DNA from: Corynebacterium mastitidis DSM 44356
GTDB lineage: Bacteria > Actinomycetota > Actinomycetes > Mycobacteriales > Mycobacteriaceae
Reading direction: 5' to 3'
DNA: 64,000 bases
Assembly: GCF_000375365.1 (NCBI RefSeq)
Contig: NZ_AQXB01000001.1
Coordinates: 186,001-250,000, forward strand
In this document: one piece after another, positions 31,740 through 40,553 of the stretch
Layout: every line of letters starts with the position of its first letter
Numbering within the stretch: the stretch's first letter is position 1
Translations under genes and position numbers: made by a program
Notes under the pieces: generated by a model
Database searches by the model: none
What the model saw: only the letters and a program-made list of their open reading frames with translations
What the model was told of the DNA's origin: nothing

Positions 31740-32669
31740 ATGATCTACGGTATTTTGGCGTATCTCCTGTGGGGACTTTTCCCGGCCTTCTTCCCGCTGC
31801 TGGAGCCCGCCGGCGCCGTGGAGATCCTGGCCCACCGCATCCTCTGGGCGGCGCTGCTCATGGCGCTCGTGCTCACCGTCACGCGCGGCTGGGCGGAGCT
31901 GCGCGCGGCGCACCGGGCCACCTGGGCGCACATGGGCGGGGCCGGGCTGCTCATCGCCGCCAACTGGCTCATCTACATCGTGGCGGTCAACTCCGGGCAC
32001 GTGGCGGACGCCGCCCTGGGCTACTTCATCAACCCGCTGGTCAGCGTGCTGCTGGGGGTGCTCATCCTGGGGGAAAGGCTGCGCCGCCTCCAGCTCATGG
32101 CGGTGCTCCTGGCCGCCGCGGCCGTGGCGTGGCTCACACTCCTCGGCGGGCAACCCCCGGTGCTGGCCCTGGGCCTAGCGCTCTCCTTCGGCCTCTACGG
32201 GCTGCTCAAGAAGCAGATCCCCGTCTCCGGGCCCGCCGGGCTGGCCGCCGAGACCCTCGTCCTGGTGCCGCTGGCGCTGGGCTACCTCGCCTGGCTGGAG
32301 GCCACGGGGCGGGGCACGGCGCTGAGCATGGGGGCCGGGCACGCGGGGCTGCTCATGGCCTCCGGGGCGATCACGGTGGTCCCGCTGCTGCTGTTCGCCC
32401 GGGCCACCAAGGTCATCACGCTGTCCACCGTGGGCATGCTGCAGTACCTCACCCCCACCATGCAGATGCTCTGGGCGCTCTTCGTGGTCCACGAGCACGT
32501 CTCACCGCAGCGGTGGGTGGGCTTCCTACTCATCTGGGCGGCGGTGGCGCTCTTTATCCTCGACGCTACACGGCGCCGGGCTCGGCGGGCGCAGAGGGGG
32601 CAGAGGGGGCAGAGGGGGCAGAATCCTCGGCAGCCTCGGCGTCGGCCGCAGCGGCCTCGGGGAGCGTGA
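31740..32669 (+). CDS. rarD: EamA/RarD family transporter
   Basis: 309 residues, about ten membrane helices in two EamA repeats: [95 protein letters not shown]. Such proteins are drug/metabolite permeases of unknown substrate. The last ~30 residues are an unusual Arg/Gln/Gly tail ([10 protein letters not shown]...RPRGA) read through 9-bp repeats and overlapping the convergent gene by 104 bp; the normal family would end near ILDATRRRA. Confidence 0.9.
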   Translation: MIYGILAYLLWGLFPAFFPLLEPAGAVEILAHRILWAALLMALVLTVTRGWAELRAAHRATWAHMGGAGLLIAANWLIYIVAVNSGHVADAALGYFINPLVSVLLGVLILGERLRRLQLMAVLLAAAAVAWLTLLGGQPPVLALGLALSFGLYGLLKKQIPVSGPAGLAAETLVLVPLALGYLAWLEATGRGTALSMGAGHAGLLMASGAITVVPLLLFARATKVITLSTVGMLQYLTPTMQMLWALFVVHEHVSPQRWVGFLLIWAAVALFILDATRRRARRAQRGQRGQRGQNPRQPRRRPQRPRGA

Positions 32670-33216
32670 GCCGTATCCCGAAACCCTCCCAGGGGGCGTC
32701 CGGGGGCAGCACCTCCACCGCCGCGAGGACGTCCTCCTGCTCGGCGGCCCAGGCCCGCAGACGCTCCCCGGTATCGCGCACGATCGCCCCGCTCAGCCTC
32801 GGCTGCAACCCGGAGGTGGCCGCCAGCTCGCGCTCCATCCCCGTGGCGAGCACCTCGCCGCGGGTGGAACCTGCCACCGGCTCCGGCAGCGGGCGTATCC
32901 GCACGGCGTCGATCAGCCCCGCGTCCACCCTAGACAAGGGTTCGAGCCACGGCCCCGCCTGCTCCGGGGTGGCCCAGTCGCGGAACACCACCAGCGCGTA
33001 GGCCTCCCGGTCCGCCGGGGCCTCGTCCAGGGTTTCCCGGGCGCGCCGCTGGTAGTCGGCGTAGGACTCCCCGGCCTCGATGCCCACGGTGTCCCCGTTG
33101 AGCGGCAGCCCCTCGCGGTCCCGCTCGCTGGCCCACGTGCCCAGCAAGAGCACCACCCCCAGCAGCAGCACCAGCGCCACGGAGGGCGCGACCATGCGCA
33201 CCACCCGGGCGGTCAT
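32566..33216 (-). CDS. membrane-anchored hypothetical protein
   Basis: 216 residues with one N-terminal membrane helix ([21 protein letters not shown]). A soluble domain of about 150 residues follows ([16 protein letters not shown]...[22 protein letters not shown]) and a low-complexity Ala/Glu then [12 protein letters not shown] tail. Its ATG overlaps the rluD stop (ATGA), so it is translationally coupled to rluD. The tail lies antisense to the rarD tail. Function unknown. Confidence 0.75.
   Translation of the reverse strand: MTARVVRMVAPSVALVLLLGVVLLLGTWASERDREGLPLNGDTVGIEAGESYADYQRRARETLDEAPADREAYALVVFRDWATPEQAGPWLEPLSRVDAGLIDAVRIRPLPEPVAGSTRGEVLATGMERELAATSGLQPRLSGAIVRDTGERLRAWAAEQEDVLAAVEVLPPDAPWEGFGIRLTLPEAAAADAEAAEDSAPSAPSAPSAPAEPGAV
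32592..32618 (+). repeat. three tandem copies of a 9-bp unit in overlapping gene ends
   Basis: The unit is CAGAGGGGG, repeated three times without error (32592-32600, 32601-32609, 32610-32618). It codes for QRG repeats in rarD and SAP repeats on the other strand. The repeat keeps both frames open whatever its copy number. Confidence 0.9.
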
Positions 33217-34139
33217 GCCCGCACCCGTTCCAGGGCCGTCTCAAGGTCCTGCGGATAGGGGGCCTCGATCTCCATCCAGCGGCCGTCGGCGGGGTGGTGA
33301 AAGCCCAGCCGCACCGCGTGCAGCCACTGGCGGATCAGCCCCAGGCGGCGGGCCAGCTCCGGGTCCGAGCCGTACATCGGGTCCCCGCAGCAGGGGTGAT
33401 GGATGGCGGACATGTGCACCCGGATCTGGTGGGTGCGGCCCGTCTCCAGGTGCACCTCCAGCAGGGTGGCCTCGGGGAAGGCCTCGATCGTCTCGTAGTG
33501 CGTGACCGCCGGTTTGCCGTCGGTGGTCACCGCGAAGCGCCAGCCCGAGGACGGGTGCCGCCCGATGGGGGCGTCGATGGTGCCGGTGAAGGGATCCGGG
33601 TGGCCCTGCACGAGCGCGTGGTACGTCTTGGTCACGGTGCGCTCCTTGAACGCCCTTTTGAGCACGGAGTACCCCCGCTCCGAGGCGGCCACCACCATCA
33701 CCCCGGAGGTGCCCACGTCCAGGCGCTGGACGATGCCCTGGCGCTCGGGCGGGCCGGAGGTGGAGATGCGAAAGCCCGCCCCGGCCAGCCCGCCCACCAC
33801 CGTGGGCCCCTCCCAGCCCACGGTGGGATGCGCCGCCACGCCCACGGGCTTGTGCACGGCGATGAGGTCGGAATCGTAGTAGAGGATGTCCATGCCCTCG
33901 ACGTGCTCGGGCCGGGGCTCCGCGGAGGCCGGCGGCGCGGGGAGGGTGACCATGAGCAGGCCCCCCGCGTGCAGCCGCGCGGACTTGCCCACCGCCGCGC
34001 CGTCCACGAGCACGTCGCCGGACTCCGCGAGGTCCGCCACCGCGCTGCGGGAGAGCCCCAGCAGCTTGGACAGGGCGGCGTCCACGCGCATACCCACCAG
34101 GCCCTCCGGCACGGGGAGGGTGCGTACCTCGCGCGACAT
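33213..34139 (-). CDS. rluD: 23S rRNA pseudouridine synthase, RluA family
   Basis: 308 residues. An N-terminal S4 domain ([30 protein letters not shown], ~18-47) is followed by the RluA catalytic domain with [16 protein letters not shown], where the Asp attacks the uridine, then [23 protein letters not shown]. It probably modifies helix 69 or a similar site in 23S rRNA. It overlaps lspA upstream by TGATG, as in many actinobacteria where lspA-rluD are paired. Confidence 0.93.
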   Translation of the reverse strand: MSREVRTLPVPEGLVGMRVDAALSKLLGLSRSAVADLAESGDVLVDGAAVGKSARLHAGGLLMVTLPAPPASAEPRPEHVEGMDILYYDSDLIAVHKPVGVAAHPTVGWEGPTVVGGLAGAGFRISTSGPPERQGIVQRLDVGTSGVMVVAASERGYSVLKRAFKERTVTKTYHALVQGHPDPFTGTIDAPIGRHPSSGWRFAVTTDGKPAVTHYETIEAFPEATLLEVHLETGRTHQIRVHMSAIHHPCCGDPMYGSDPELARRLGLIRQWLHAVRLGFHHPADGRWMEIEAPYPQDLETALERVRA

Positions 34140-34660
34140 CAGCCCTCCTCCCCGGCGCGGGCGGCCGCGCGGTCGTCCAGGAGCATACCAATGATGAAGA
34201 TCACCACACCGACGCTAATACACGCGTCCGCGATATTAAATACCGCGAAGCCCCCCACGGAGATGTAGTCCACCACATGCCCCAGGAAGAACTGGGGGGC
34301 GCGAAACAGCCGGTCGATGAGGTTGCCCAGCGCTCCCCCGCCCACCAGGGCCAGGCCCAGGGCCGTCCACGGGTCGCGCACCCTGGGGGCCGCCACGGCC
34401 ACGCCCGCGATGAAGGCGATCTGGAAGCAGGTGAAAAGCCAGGTGGAGCCCTGCCCCATGGAGAAGGCCGCGCCGGGATTAAACAGCAGGAGGAAGCGGA
34501 ACCAGTCCCCCAGCACCGGCTGCGGCACCCCCGGCTCCAGCCAGGAGACCATGAGCGCCTTGACCGCCTGGTCCAGCGCGGCCACCGCCAGCACGATGGC
34601 CGCCATGAATGCCACGAAGGGGCGTTTTTTCTCCGTTGCGCGCTGCGTCACGGGCTCCAT
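34139..34660 (-). CDS. lspA: signal peptidase II (lipoprotein signal peptidase)
   Basis: 173 residues with four membrane helices. The catalytic aspartate pair is D131 (GHVVDYI) and D145 (FNIADA). [11 protein letters not shown] and [12 protein letters not shown] are family signatures. It cleaves the signal peptide in front of the lipidated cysteine after Lgt has acted. GAGGAACA precedes the ATG. Confidence 0.95.
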   Translation of the reverse strand: MEPVTQRATEKKRPFVAFMAAIVLAVAALDQAVKALMVSWLEPGVPQPVLGDWFRFLLLFNPGAAFSMGQGSTWLFTCFQIAFIAGVAVAAPRVRDPWTALGLALVGGGALGNLIDRLFRAPQFFLGHVVDYISVGGFAVFNIADACISVGVVIFIIGMLLDDRAAARAGEEG

Positions 34661-34714
34661 TGTTCCTCATCCCCCGCGCGGCTGTCATACCGCGCGGGCG
34701 GTAGATTGGAACCC

Positions 34715-35695
34715 GTGCGTGTATTTTCCCTCCCGCCCCGTCCCCGGCTCCTTGCGGCCAGCCTCCTGGGGGCCTGCGCGCTCGGCCTGGCCTCCTGCTC
34801 CGCCGAGGACTCCTCCCCCACCCAGGTGGAGGCGCCCGTGGATCTCAAGGTGGACCCGGCCCGCGTGCTGCTCCAGGACCCCGGCCAGGACCCCCACCGC
34901 ACCCTGCGCTACGCCGACCGGCAGGCCGAGCAGCGGGTGACCGTGGAGATCGGCAGCGGCTTTGACCAGCAGGTCATGCGCGCCGACGCCGTGCGGACCC
35001 AGGCCCCCGAGGCCACCGACAGCGTGGGCGAGGCCTCCACCCTCACCCTGCCGCTGCGGGCGTCGAGCAGCGCCACCGACCCGGACGGGGACTCCGCCGA
35101 CGAGCGCGAGGTCACCACCGTCCTCGGCCAGCCCACCGCCGAGCCCGCGCGCGCCGAGGACCTGGAGGGGACGCGGGACTTTAAGCTCGGGTGGAGCGGG
35201 GACCACAGCGGGCGCGTATCCTCCGTGAACCTCGCCGCCCCCGCCGAGGCCAGCGACGAGGGCCGCGCGCTGGTGGAGCAGGCCCTGATGAAGCTGCTCT
35301 CCCTGCCCGTGATCTTCCCCGAGGAGCCCGTGGGCGTGGGCGCCGTGTGGAGCGTGGACTCGCGGGTGACCGGCGAGGCCACCCTGCTGCAAACCGCCAC
35401 CTACACCCTCACCGCCCTCGACGGCGACGACGTGGAGCTGGCCGTGAGCGTGCAGCAGCGCCCGGCGCAGGGCGCGCTCACCCTCGACGCCCCCGAGGAG
35501 CAGGGCACCCAGACCCTGGACGTCATGAACGCCAACACCGCCAGCTCCGGGAGCCTGCGACTCAACCTCGGGGAGCCGCTGCCGCGCGCCGGGGAGGTGG
35601 CCCTGACCACCCGCGTGGTCTACGGGCAGGACGACTCCGAGGTGCGGGTGGTGCAGGACTCCTCCACCAGGGTGGGCTTTAGCGCCGCCTCCTAG
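34715..35695 (+). CDS. secreted lipoprotein, unknown function
   Basis: 326 residues. The signal peptide has the lipobox GLASC, then an acidic, soluble domain without a recognised family (EVTTVLGQPTAEPARAEDLEG, FKLGWSGDHSGRVSSVNLAAP, LEGTRDF). The GTG at 34715 is 7 nt after TAGATT (34702-34707), so it is leaderless; an upstream extension would enter the lspA promoter. It diverges from lspA, the enzyme expected to process it. Its stop overlaps that of the convergent ATPase gene by four bases. Confidence 0.8.
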   Translation: MRVFSLPPRPRLLAASLLGACALGLASCSAEDSSPTQVEAPVDLKVDPARVLLQDPGQDPHRTLRYADRQAEQRVTVEIGSGFDQQVMRADAVRTQAPEATDSVGEASTLTLPLRASSSATDPDGDSADEREVTTVLGQPTAEPARAEDLEGTRDFKLGWSGDHSGRVSSVNLAAPAEASDEGRALVEQALMKLLSLPVIFPEEPVGVGAVWSVDSRVTGEATLLQTATYTLTALDGDDVELAVSVQQRPAQGALTLDAPEEQGTQTLDVMNANTASSGSLRLNLGEPLPRAGEVALTTRVVYGQDDSEVRVVQDSSTRVGFSAAS

Positions 35696-37218
35696 AGGAG
35701 CGTGTAGGTGGTGCCGCGCACTCCCCAGCCACCGTTGCGCCGCACCAGCCCAGCACTCATAAGTTTTTCCACGGCGTAACGGACCTGCCCCTCGGTGAGA
35801 TTCGTGCTGGCAACAAGCTGATCGAGGTCTGTCTCGGAACCATGGGCGGTAAGCGCCTTCATGATGGCGTCGCCGTTCTTTGTTACGACGCGGGCGGAGT
35901 TGTTCCGAGCGCGGAGTGGCCGCTTCTGTGGCGCCTTCTCGGTGAGTGGTAACGCTGGGGAGGCGGGACCATTCTCCTCCCCCGCTGGGGTGCCATACAT
36001 GATCGCGGTGAACTGCACGCCAGTATCAATAAGAGTCGGCTTAGGCAGACCCGCTTCACGCGCCTGAGCAAAGACCTCCTGCACCCCAGCACCCTCCCCC
36101 TCGATCACACGGCTGCCGGAAACGGAGCGAACACGCTTAGCGATGTCGTATAACCGGGGATTCACGGCGTTTTTGGCAAGAGCGGCGCTTTCTAACTGCT
36201 GTGTAGAGACCCCACGCAGCCCACCCGGGTTAGTAATAATCAGCCGGTCTCCTTTAATGCGAATCTCCACCCACTTCCCCTCGGAGTTGGGGCTAAGATC
36301 CCGGTGTACCAAGGCATTAGCGATCAACTCACGCACCGCGCCAAGGGGATAAACGCACTCCTCCACCATGTTTCCGCTGCTCACATAGCGCCCGTACCTG
36401 GGGGCGTTTTCCCCTACCCAGGCGACGGCGTCCTCCAACAGGTCCGGCAGAGGGCCATCGAAGTCTCGCCGATTACGGTTGCGTATCCCTCTTCCGTTAT
36501 GATCCGTCTGCACCGCCGCCGTAATCCGGAGTTGTGGGGCCTTAGCCTGCGGATACATACCAAGCGCGTACAACCCGGAAAGCGTTACCTCGTCGTCCCC
36601 GGTGACGATATTGAGCATCTCCAATAACGCAGAGTCGCTACCGACCCGGGAAAGGCGCTGGCTCTGAGCACGGGCGCTGCTCAAAAACTTTCCTACGGCG
36701 TCGGAATCCAGATCCTGCCGCCCGGAGTTGAACACCGGGGCAACATCAAAGCGATAGTGCTCCGAGTGTGCCAATTTTTGGATCTCAATGAGCGCAAGAT
36801 CCGAGTCATTCATGACGTAATCGCCATCGGACTGCCGCAGATAAGCTCGGTTTTTATAACGAGCAGGGCGCACGGACAGCGGCACAGAAGCGACGTGAAC
36901 CACCACCACGTCCTTGCCGTTCAGGGTAAAAACTTTCGCCTCGAGCTGCGGTGCCGGTACCACACAGGTGCGGGTTTGACTGATAACCGCATCCAGCATT
37001 GCCGGGGCATCCTCGATCCCCTCCACGGAGAAGTTATCCTCTTCCGAAATACCGAGAATAACCGTTCCCCCATCAGGCATATTCGCAAAAGCGCATATGC
37101 TTTCGGGCAGATTCTCCGGGAGACGCGAGGCACGCTTTACCTCCACCTCGGTGGTATCGCGATTGAGGTGCCGAAGTTCCGTGAGCCGCCGCTCCAGTTC
37201 CTCCAGAGTCCAAGTCAC
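35692..37218 (-). CDS. AlbA_2/Schlafen-like ATP-binding protein with C-terminal winged helix
   Basis: 508 residues. N-terminal AlbA_2 domain (~20-145: TTEVEVKRASRLPENLPESI, CAFANMPDGGTVILGISEED), a central helical region, and a GHKL-type HATPase_c_4 domain (GAVRELIANALVHRDLSPNS...LIITNPGGLRGV, ~290-345). A basic linker leads to a C-terminal winged helix (~445-505: IMKALTAHGSETDLDQLVASTNLTEGQVRYAVEKLMSAGLV). Members are usually annotated as ATP-binding transcriptional regulators or RecG-like proteins, and are often mobile. The base composition is visibly less G+C-rich than the neighbours, which suggests transfer. It has its own leaderless promoter flanked by repeats. Confidence 0.85.
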   Translation of the reverse strand: MTWTLEELERRLTELRHLNRDTTEVEVKRASRLPENLPESICAFANMPDGGTVILGISEEDNFSVEGIEDAPAMLDAVISQTRTCVVPAPQLEAKVFTLNGKDVVVVHVASVPLSVRPARYKNRAYLRQSDGDYVMNDSDLALIEIQKLAHSEHYRFDVAPVFNSGRQDLDSDAVGKFLSSARAQSQRLSRVGSDSALLEMLNIVTGDDEVTLSGLYALGMYPQAKAPQLRITAAVQTDHNGRGIRNRNRRDFDGPLPDLLEDAVAWVGENAPRYGRYVSSGNMVEECVYPLGAVRELIANALVHRDLSPNSEGKWVEIRIKGDRLIITNPGGLRGVSTQQLESAALAKNAVNPRLYDIAKRVRSVSGSRVIEGEGAGVQEVFAQAREAGLPKPTLIDTGVQFTAIMYGTPAGEENGPASPALPLTEKAPQKRPLRARNNSARVVTKNGDAIMKALTAHGSETDLDQLVASTNLTEGQVRYAVEKLMSAGLVRRNGGWGVRGTTYTLL

Positions 37219-37225
37219 ACCTCAG

Positions 37226-37254
37226 AGTGTAAAAATCCCCCGCCCAGAGTGCAA
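37226..37254 (-). promoter_or_regulatory. promoter of the AlbA_2 ATPase gene
   Basis: -35 TTGCAC (37249-37254) and -10 TACACT (37226-37231) are separated by exactly 17 nt; the GTG start at 37218 lies 7 nt further, so the mRNA is leaderless. The -35 lies inside a repeat element (37246-37266), and CAGAGTGT, a partial copy, covers the -10. This layout suggests repression, perhaps by the gene's own winged-helix domain. Confidence 0.65.
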
Positions 37255-37266
37255 CAGTGCAACTTT
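37246..37266 (+). repeat. operator-like 21-bp direct repeat, copy 1
   Basis: Reads AGAGTGCAACAGTGCAACTT plus one T. It differs at two positions from copy 2 at 37356-37376 and includes a TGCAAC motif twice. It covers the -35 region of the ATPase promoter. Confidence 0.75.
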
Positions 37267-37354
37267 GTGCGCCCCACAGTTTCACACTCTTGAAAAACCG
37301 CGCCACCAGCGCCTCTCCCCAACAGTTAGGACAAAACCAAAGCGCAGTGCCTCA

Positions 37355-37410
37355 CAGAGTCCCACAGTGCAACTTTCTCCCCGTACCCGCTGTTGCACTG
37401 TGGGACTCTG
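37355..37410. repeat. perfect 19-bp inverted repeat containing operator-like copies 2 and 3
   Basis: Left arm CAGAGTCCCACAGTGCAAC (37355-37373) is the exact reverse complement of the right arm GTTGCACTGTGGGACTCTG (37392-37410), with an 18-nt loop. The left arm plus CTTT forms direct-repeat copy 2. There is no U-tract, so it does not look like an ordinary terminator, although it lies downstream of the minus-strand lipoprotein gene. Confidence 0.85.
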
Positions 37411-37423
37411 ACTGTCTCCCCCT

Positions 37424-37438
37424 CCCCCCCCCCCCCCC
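37424..37438. repeat. homopolymer tract of 15 C
   Basis: Uninterrupted C15 on the plus strand (G15 on the minus strand), 11 nt beyond the stop codon of the lipoprotein gene at 37450. TCTCC (37415-37419) and GGAGA (37439-37443) flank it and could pair. Homopolymer length may be variable or mis-sequenced. Confidence 0.85.
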
Positions 37439-37449
37439 GGAGAACGCCC

Positions 37450-38079
37450 CTAGGGCGCGGGCGCCTCGGCGGGTGCCTCCGGGGCCGCGGGAACCGGAGC
37501 CTCGGCCGGAGCGGGCGCCGGGGCCGGGGCGTCGGCGGGCGCGGGGTCGGGAACCGGGTTCGAGGGCACCTGATCCGCGCACATCGCGGGCGCCTGGTCC
37601 GGCACCACGCGGGTCACCAGCGTGCAGGCCCAGTCCTTGGAGAGCTTCCAGGAGCCGTTCTCATACACGAAGGTCACGTTGTCCGCCATCTGCTCGGGCT
37701 CGTTCGGGCGCAGGAACTGCACGCTGGTGAGCACCTCGTTGGCCGCGTACCCGGCGAGCACCGGGTCCACCACCTGGAAGTCCGCGCCGGACTCCTCCTT
37801 GGAGCGCGCCATCACGTCGAACAGCTCGGGCGCGGTCTCCCCGCCCTGCACCGTGGCGATCTTCTCCTCGATGGGCCGGTGGGCGTCGGTGGCCACGGCG
37901 AGGACCTGGTTGAGCTCGGCGGCGGTGGGCAGGGCGGGGGCCACCTCCTGGGCCGACGTCGAGGCCGGAGTCTTCGAGGTCACCTCCGCCTTCTCGTTCC
38001 CCTCATCGCTGGAACAGGCGACCACGCCGAGGCCGAGCCCCAGGGCGATCGTGGCGGCGGCGATCTTCTGCAACTTCAC
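37450..38079 (-). CDS. secreted lipoprotein with Pro/Ala-rich C-terminus
   Basis: 209 residues. The signal peptide ends in the lipobox GVVAC (C22). A short Ser/Thr/Glu-rich spacer leads to a ~120-residue globular domain (AAELNQVLAVATDAHRPIEE, VTFVYENGSWKLSKDWACTLV) of NTF2-like or low-molecular lipoprotein type. The tail is a long Pro/Ala/Glu repeat (PAPADAPAPAPAPAEAP...), probably spanning the cell wall. GGAGGAGACACC precedes the GTG at 38079. Two Cys in the domain (WACTLV, AMCADQ) may form a disulfide. Resembles the protein at 18739. Confidence 0.8.
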   Translation of the reverse strand: MKLQKIAAATIALGLGLGVVACSSDEGNEKAEVTSKTPASTSAQEVAPALPTAAELNQVLAVATDAHRPIEEKIATVQGGETAPELFDVMARSKEESGADFQVVDPVLAGYAANEVLTSVQFLRPNEPEQMADNVTFVYENGSWKLSKDWACTLVTRVVPDQAPAMCADQVPSNPVPDPAPADAPAPAPAPAEAPVPAAPEAPAEAPAP

Positions 38080-38217
38080 GGTGTCTCCTCCATAACGTCG
38101 GCGGCCCGCGCGGCATGGGAAGGCGCGCGAACGCCCAGCAGTTACTCTTGGGAAAGATGTTACACCTGTTGCTTTTGTGAGCATACCCGCCCCGCGCGCC
38201 CCGCCCCGGCGACCGCC

Positions 38218-38223
38218 TACAAT
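38218..38223 (+). promoter_or_regulatory. -10 box of the asparaginase gene
   Basis: TACAAT, 9 nt before the ATG at 38233, giving an untranslated leader of only two or three bases. Confidence 0.5.
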
Positions 38224-38232
38224 GACCCCATC

Positions 38233-39165
38233 ATGGATACCCCGCAGATCGTCTCCCTGCTCACCACCGGCGGCACCATCGCCTGCACCACCGACGCCGC
38301 CGGGGCGCTCGTCCCCACCCTGTCCGGGGAGGACCTCGCCGCCGGGCTGCGCCCGCGCCTGCACCCGGACCGCGTGCGTCTCCGGGTGCGCGAGCTGGGC
38401 CGCCTCGACTCCTCCTCCCTGCGCCCGCGCGACGTGGACGAGATCGTGGCCGCCGCGCACCGCGAGCTCGAGGATCCCGCCGTGGCCGGGGTGGTCATCA
38501 CCCACGGCACCGACTCCCTGGAGGAGACCGCGCTCGCCCTCGACGCCTTCCACGGCGACGACCGCCCGGTGATCCTCACCGGGGCCATGCGCCCCAGCGA
38601 CGCCGCCGCACCCGACGGCCCCGACAACCTCTTCGACGCCTGCACCATCGCGCTCGACCCCGCCGCCCGGGGCATGGGGGTGCTCGTGGTCCTCGGCCAT
38701 AAGGTCCTGCCCGCCCGGGGCACCGTCAAGGAGCACACCTCGGATCTCGCGGCCTTCGCCTACCGGGGCCCGCAGGAGCCCACCCGCCCCGCCGCCCTGC
38801 CGGTGGCACCCCTCGACGGGCACCGGGTGGACGTCATCGCCGCCTACCCCGGCGCGCCGCGCGACGCGATCGACGCCGCCCTGGACGCCGGGGCCCAGGG
38901 CATCGTGGTGGAGGCCCTGGGCGCGGGCAACATCGGCACGGACCTGGCGCGTGGCGTGGAGGAGGCCCTGCGCCGGGGCATTCCGGTGGTGGTGACCACC
39001 CGCGCGGCCCACGGTGAGGTGCGCTTTGACTACGGCGGCCCCGGCGGCGGGGCCAGCCTGGGCGCGCTCGGGGCCATCGGCTCGGGCCACCTGCGCGCGG
39101 GGCAGGCGCGCGCGGCCCTGCTGGTGGCGCTGGCCACGGGCACGGACCCGCGCGCGTTGTTCTAG
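38233..39165 (+). CDS. ansA: L-asparaginase
   Basis: 310 residues without signal peptide, so cytoplasmic. Both active-site threonine motifs are present: LLTTGGTIAC (T12-T15) and VVITHGTDSLEETA (HGTDS 91-95). A lysine is seen in the expected GHKVLPARGTVKEHTSD region. It hydrolyses asparagine to aspartate and ammonia. Its stop codon overlaps that of dinB (CTAG). Confidence 0.93.
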   Translation: MDTPQIVSLLTTGGTIACTTDAAGALVPTLSGEDLAAGLRPRLHPDRVRLRVRELGRLDSSSLRPRDVDEIVAAAHRELEDPAVAGVVITHGTDSLEETALALDAFHGDDRPVILTGAMRPSDAAAPDGPDNLFDACTIALDPAARGMGVLVVLGHKVLPARGTVKEHTSDLAAFAYRGPQEPTRPAALPVAPLDGHRVDVIAAYPGAPRDAIDAALDAGAQGIVVEALGAGNIGTDLARGVEEALRRGIPVVVTTRAAHGEVRFDYGGPGGGASLGALGAIGSGHLRAGQARAALLVALATGTDPRALF

Positions 39166-40553
39166 CCCTCGTCCTCCCGCCCCTCCAGCCAGTCTCCCCA
39201 GTCCAGGCTATCCACCGGGTCGGCGGGGCGCAGGGCGGGGTCGTCGTGGGCGAAGGTGCGGGTGCGCCCCGCCCGCGTGGTGCGCGTTTCAAAGCGCACC
39301 GTCACGATCCCGTGCCCGCTGCCCTGCACCCACCCGTGCCCGTAGTCGGGGTGGTAGACGTCCTCGGTGGCGCGCCACCCGGAGGGGGGCTCCTCGATCA
39401 GCACGCTCTGCGCCGCCCCCTCCTCCGTCGGGCCCGCCACCCCCACCTCGTAGTCGTTGTCCCCCTGGTCGGGCGGGGAGAGCCGCCGCTCCAGCTCGGG
39501 AAAGAGCACGTCCTGGCGAGCCGCCTCCAGCCCGGAGTAGCCCACGCCCACGAGGCGGATGGGGCCGACCTCCCCGGGATAGCGCGCCAGGCGACGCGCG
39601 GTGGACAGCAGCGTCTCCGGGTTATCGGTGGCGTACGGCAGCGTGGCGGAGCGGGACTCCACGTGAAAGTCCGCCATGCGCAGCTTCACGGTGACGGTGC
39701 GCGCGCCGCGGCCGTCGCGCAGCAGGCGCCGGTGCGCGCCCTGGGCGGCGCGCTCGATCGCGGCGTCCACCTCCGCCCTGGTGAGCAGGTCGCGGGGATA
39801 GGTGTGCTCGGCGGAGATCTGCTTGGCCTCCGCGCGCGGCTGCACCGGGCGGTCGTCGTGCCCGCGCGCGAGCTGCCACAACTGTATCCCCAGCGTGGAG
39901 CCCAGGGTGATCTCCACCTCGCGCTGGGTCATGGCGGCCAGGTCCCCGATGGTCTGCACGCCCACCGCCCGCAGCTTGCTCTGGGTCACGGGCCCGGCGC
40001 CCCACAGCTTGCCCACGTCCAGCGGGTGCAGCATGGCGATCTGCTTTTCCACGGGGATCACGCACATGCCGTCCGGCTTGGCCTCCCCGGAGCCGATCTT
40101 GGCGTACTGCTTGCCCGATCCCGCCCCGATCGAGGAGGGCAGGCCCGTCTCCCGGCGGATCGCCTCGCGCAACCGCTGCCCCCACTCCTCGACCTCGCCG
40201 GGGCTGGCCCCCGCCAGCTCCGGGGGCTCGAGGAAGGCCTCGTCCACGGAGAGCTGCTCGATCACCCCGGCGTGGCGCTGCACGATCTCAAAGACCCGGC
40301 GCGAGGCCGTGGCGTACACGGCGCGGCGCGGCTTGACCAGCACCGCGCGGTAGCCCACCAGCGCGGCGGCCCGATGGGTGGGCATGGCGGAGTGCGCCCC
40401 GTAGCGACGCGCCTCGTAGGAGGCCCCCGCCACCACCCCGCGGCCGTCCACGCCCGCCACCAGCACCGGGCGCCCCCGCAGCGTGGGGCGGGTGAGCTGC
40501 TCGCAGGAGGCGTAGAAGGCGTCCATGTCGATGTGAAGAACCCACCGCTGCAT
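39162..40553 (-). CDS. dinB: DNA polymerase IV (Y-family)
   Basis: 463 residues. Palm motifs HIDMDAFYASCEQ (7-19) and QLSVDEAFLEPPE carry the catalytic Asp/Glu residues. The HhH-type thumb LWGAGPVTQSKLRAVGVQTIGDLA and the little-finger domain follow. The C-terminal ~110 residues beyond the little finger (GPTEEGAAQSVLIEEPPSGW...DPVDSLDWGDWLEG) form a Trp-containing extension also found in other actinobacterial DinB proteins. It lacks a clear beta-clamp motif at the very C-terminus. TATCCT is 7 nt before the ATG. No SOS box was seen upstream. Confidence 0.93.
   Translation of the reverse strand: MQRWVLHIDMDAFYASCEQLTRPTLRGRPVLVAGVDGRGVVAGASYEARRYGAHSAMPTHRAAALVGYRAVLVKPRRAVYATASRRVFEIVQRHAGVIEQLSVDEAFLEPPELAGASPGEVEEWGQRLREAIRRETGLPSSIGAGSGKQYAKIGSGEAKPDGMCVIPVEKQIAMLHPLDVGKLWGAGPVTQSKLRAVGVQTIGDLAAMTQREVEITLGSTLGIQLWQLARGHDDRPVQPRAEAKQISAEHTYPRDLLTRAEVDAAIERAAQGAHRRLLRDGRGARTVTVKLRMADFHVESRSATLPYATDNPETLLSTARRLARYPGEVGPIRLVGVGYSGLEAARQDVLFPELERRLSPPDQGDNDYEVGVAGPTEEGAAQSVLIEEPPSGWRATEDVYHPDYGHGWVQGSGHGIVTVRFETRTTRAGRTRTFAHDDPALRPADPVDSLDWGDWLEGREDEG

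Noticed and set aside
37355-37410. Reading the 19-bp inverted repeat as a transposon end or insertion-sequence remnant
   Set aside because: There is no transposase gene, no target-site duplication and no second distant copy seen; the repeated motif fits local operators better.
37411-37443. C-rich segment considered as part of a 6C RNA
   Set aside because: 6C RNAs have two hairpins with short C runs in the loops. Here one long C15 tract with only a 5-bp flanking pairing is seen.
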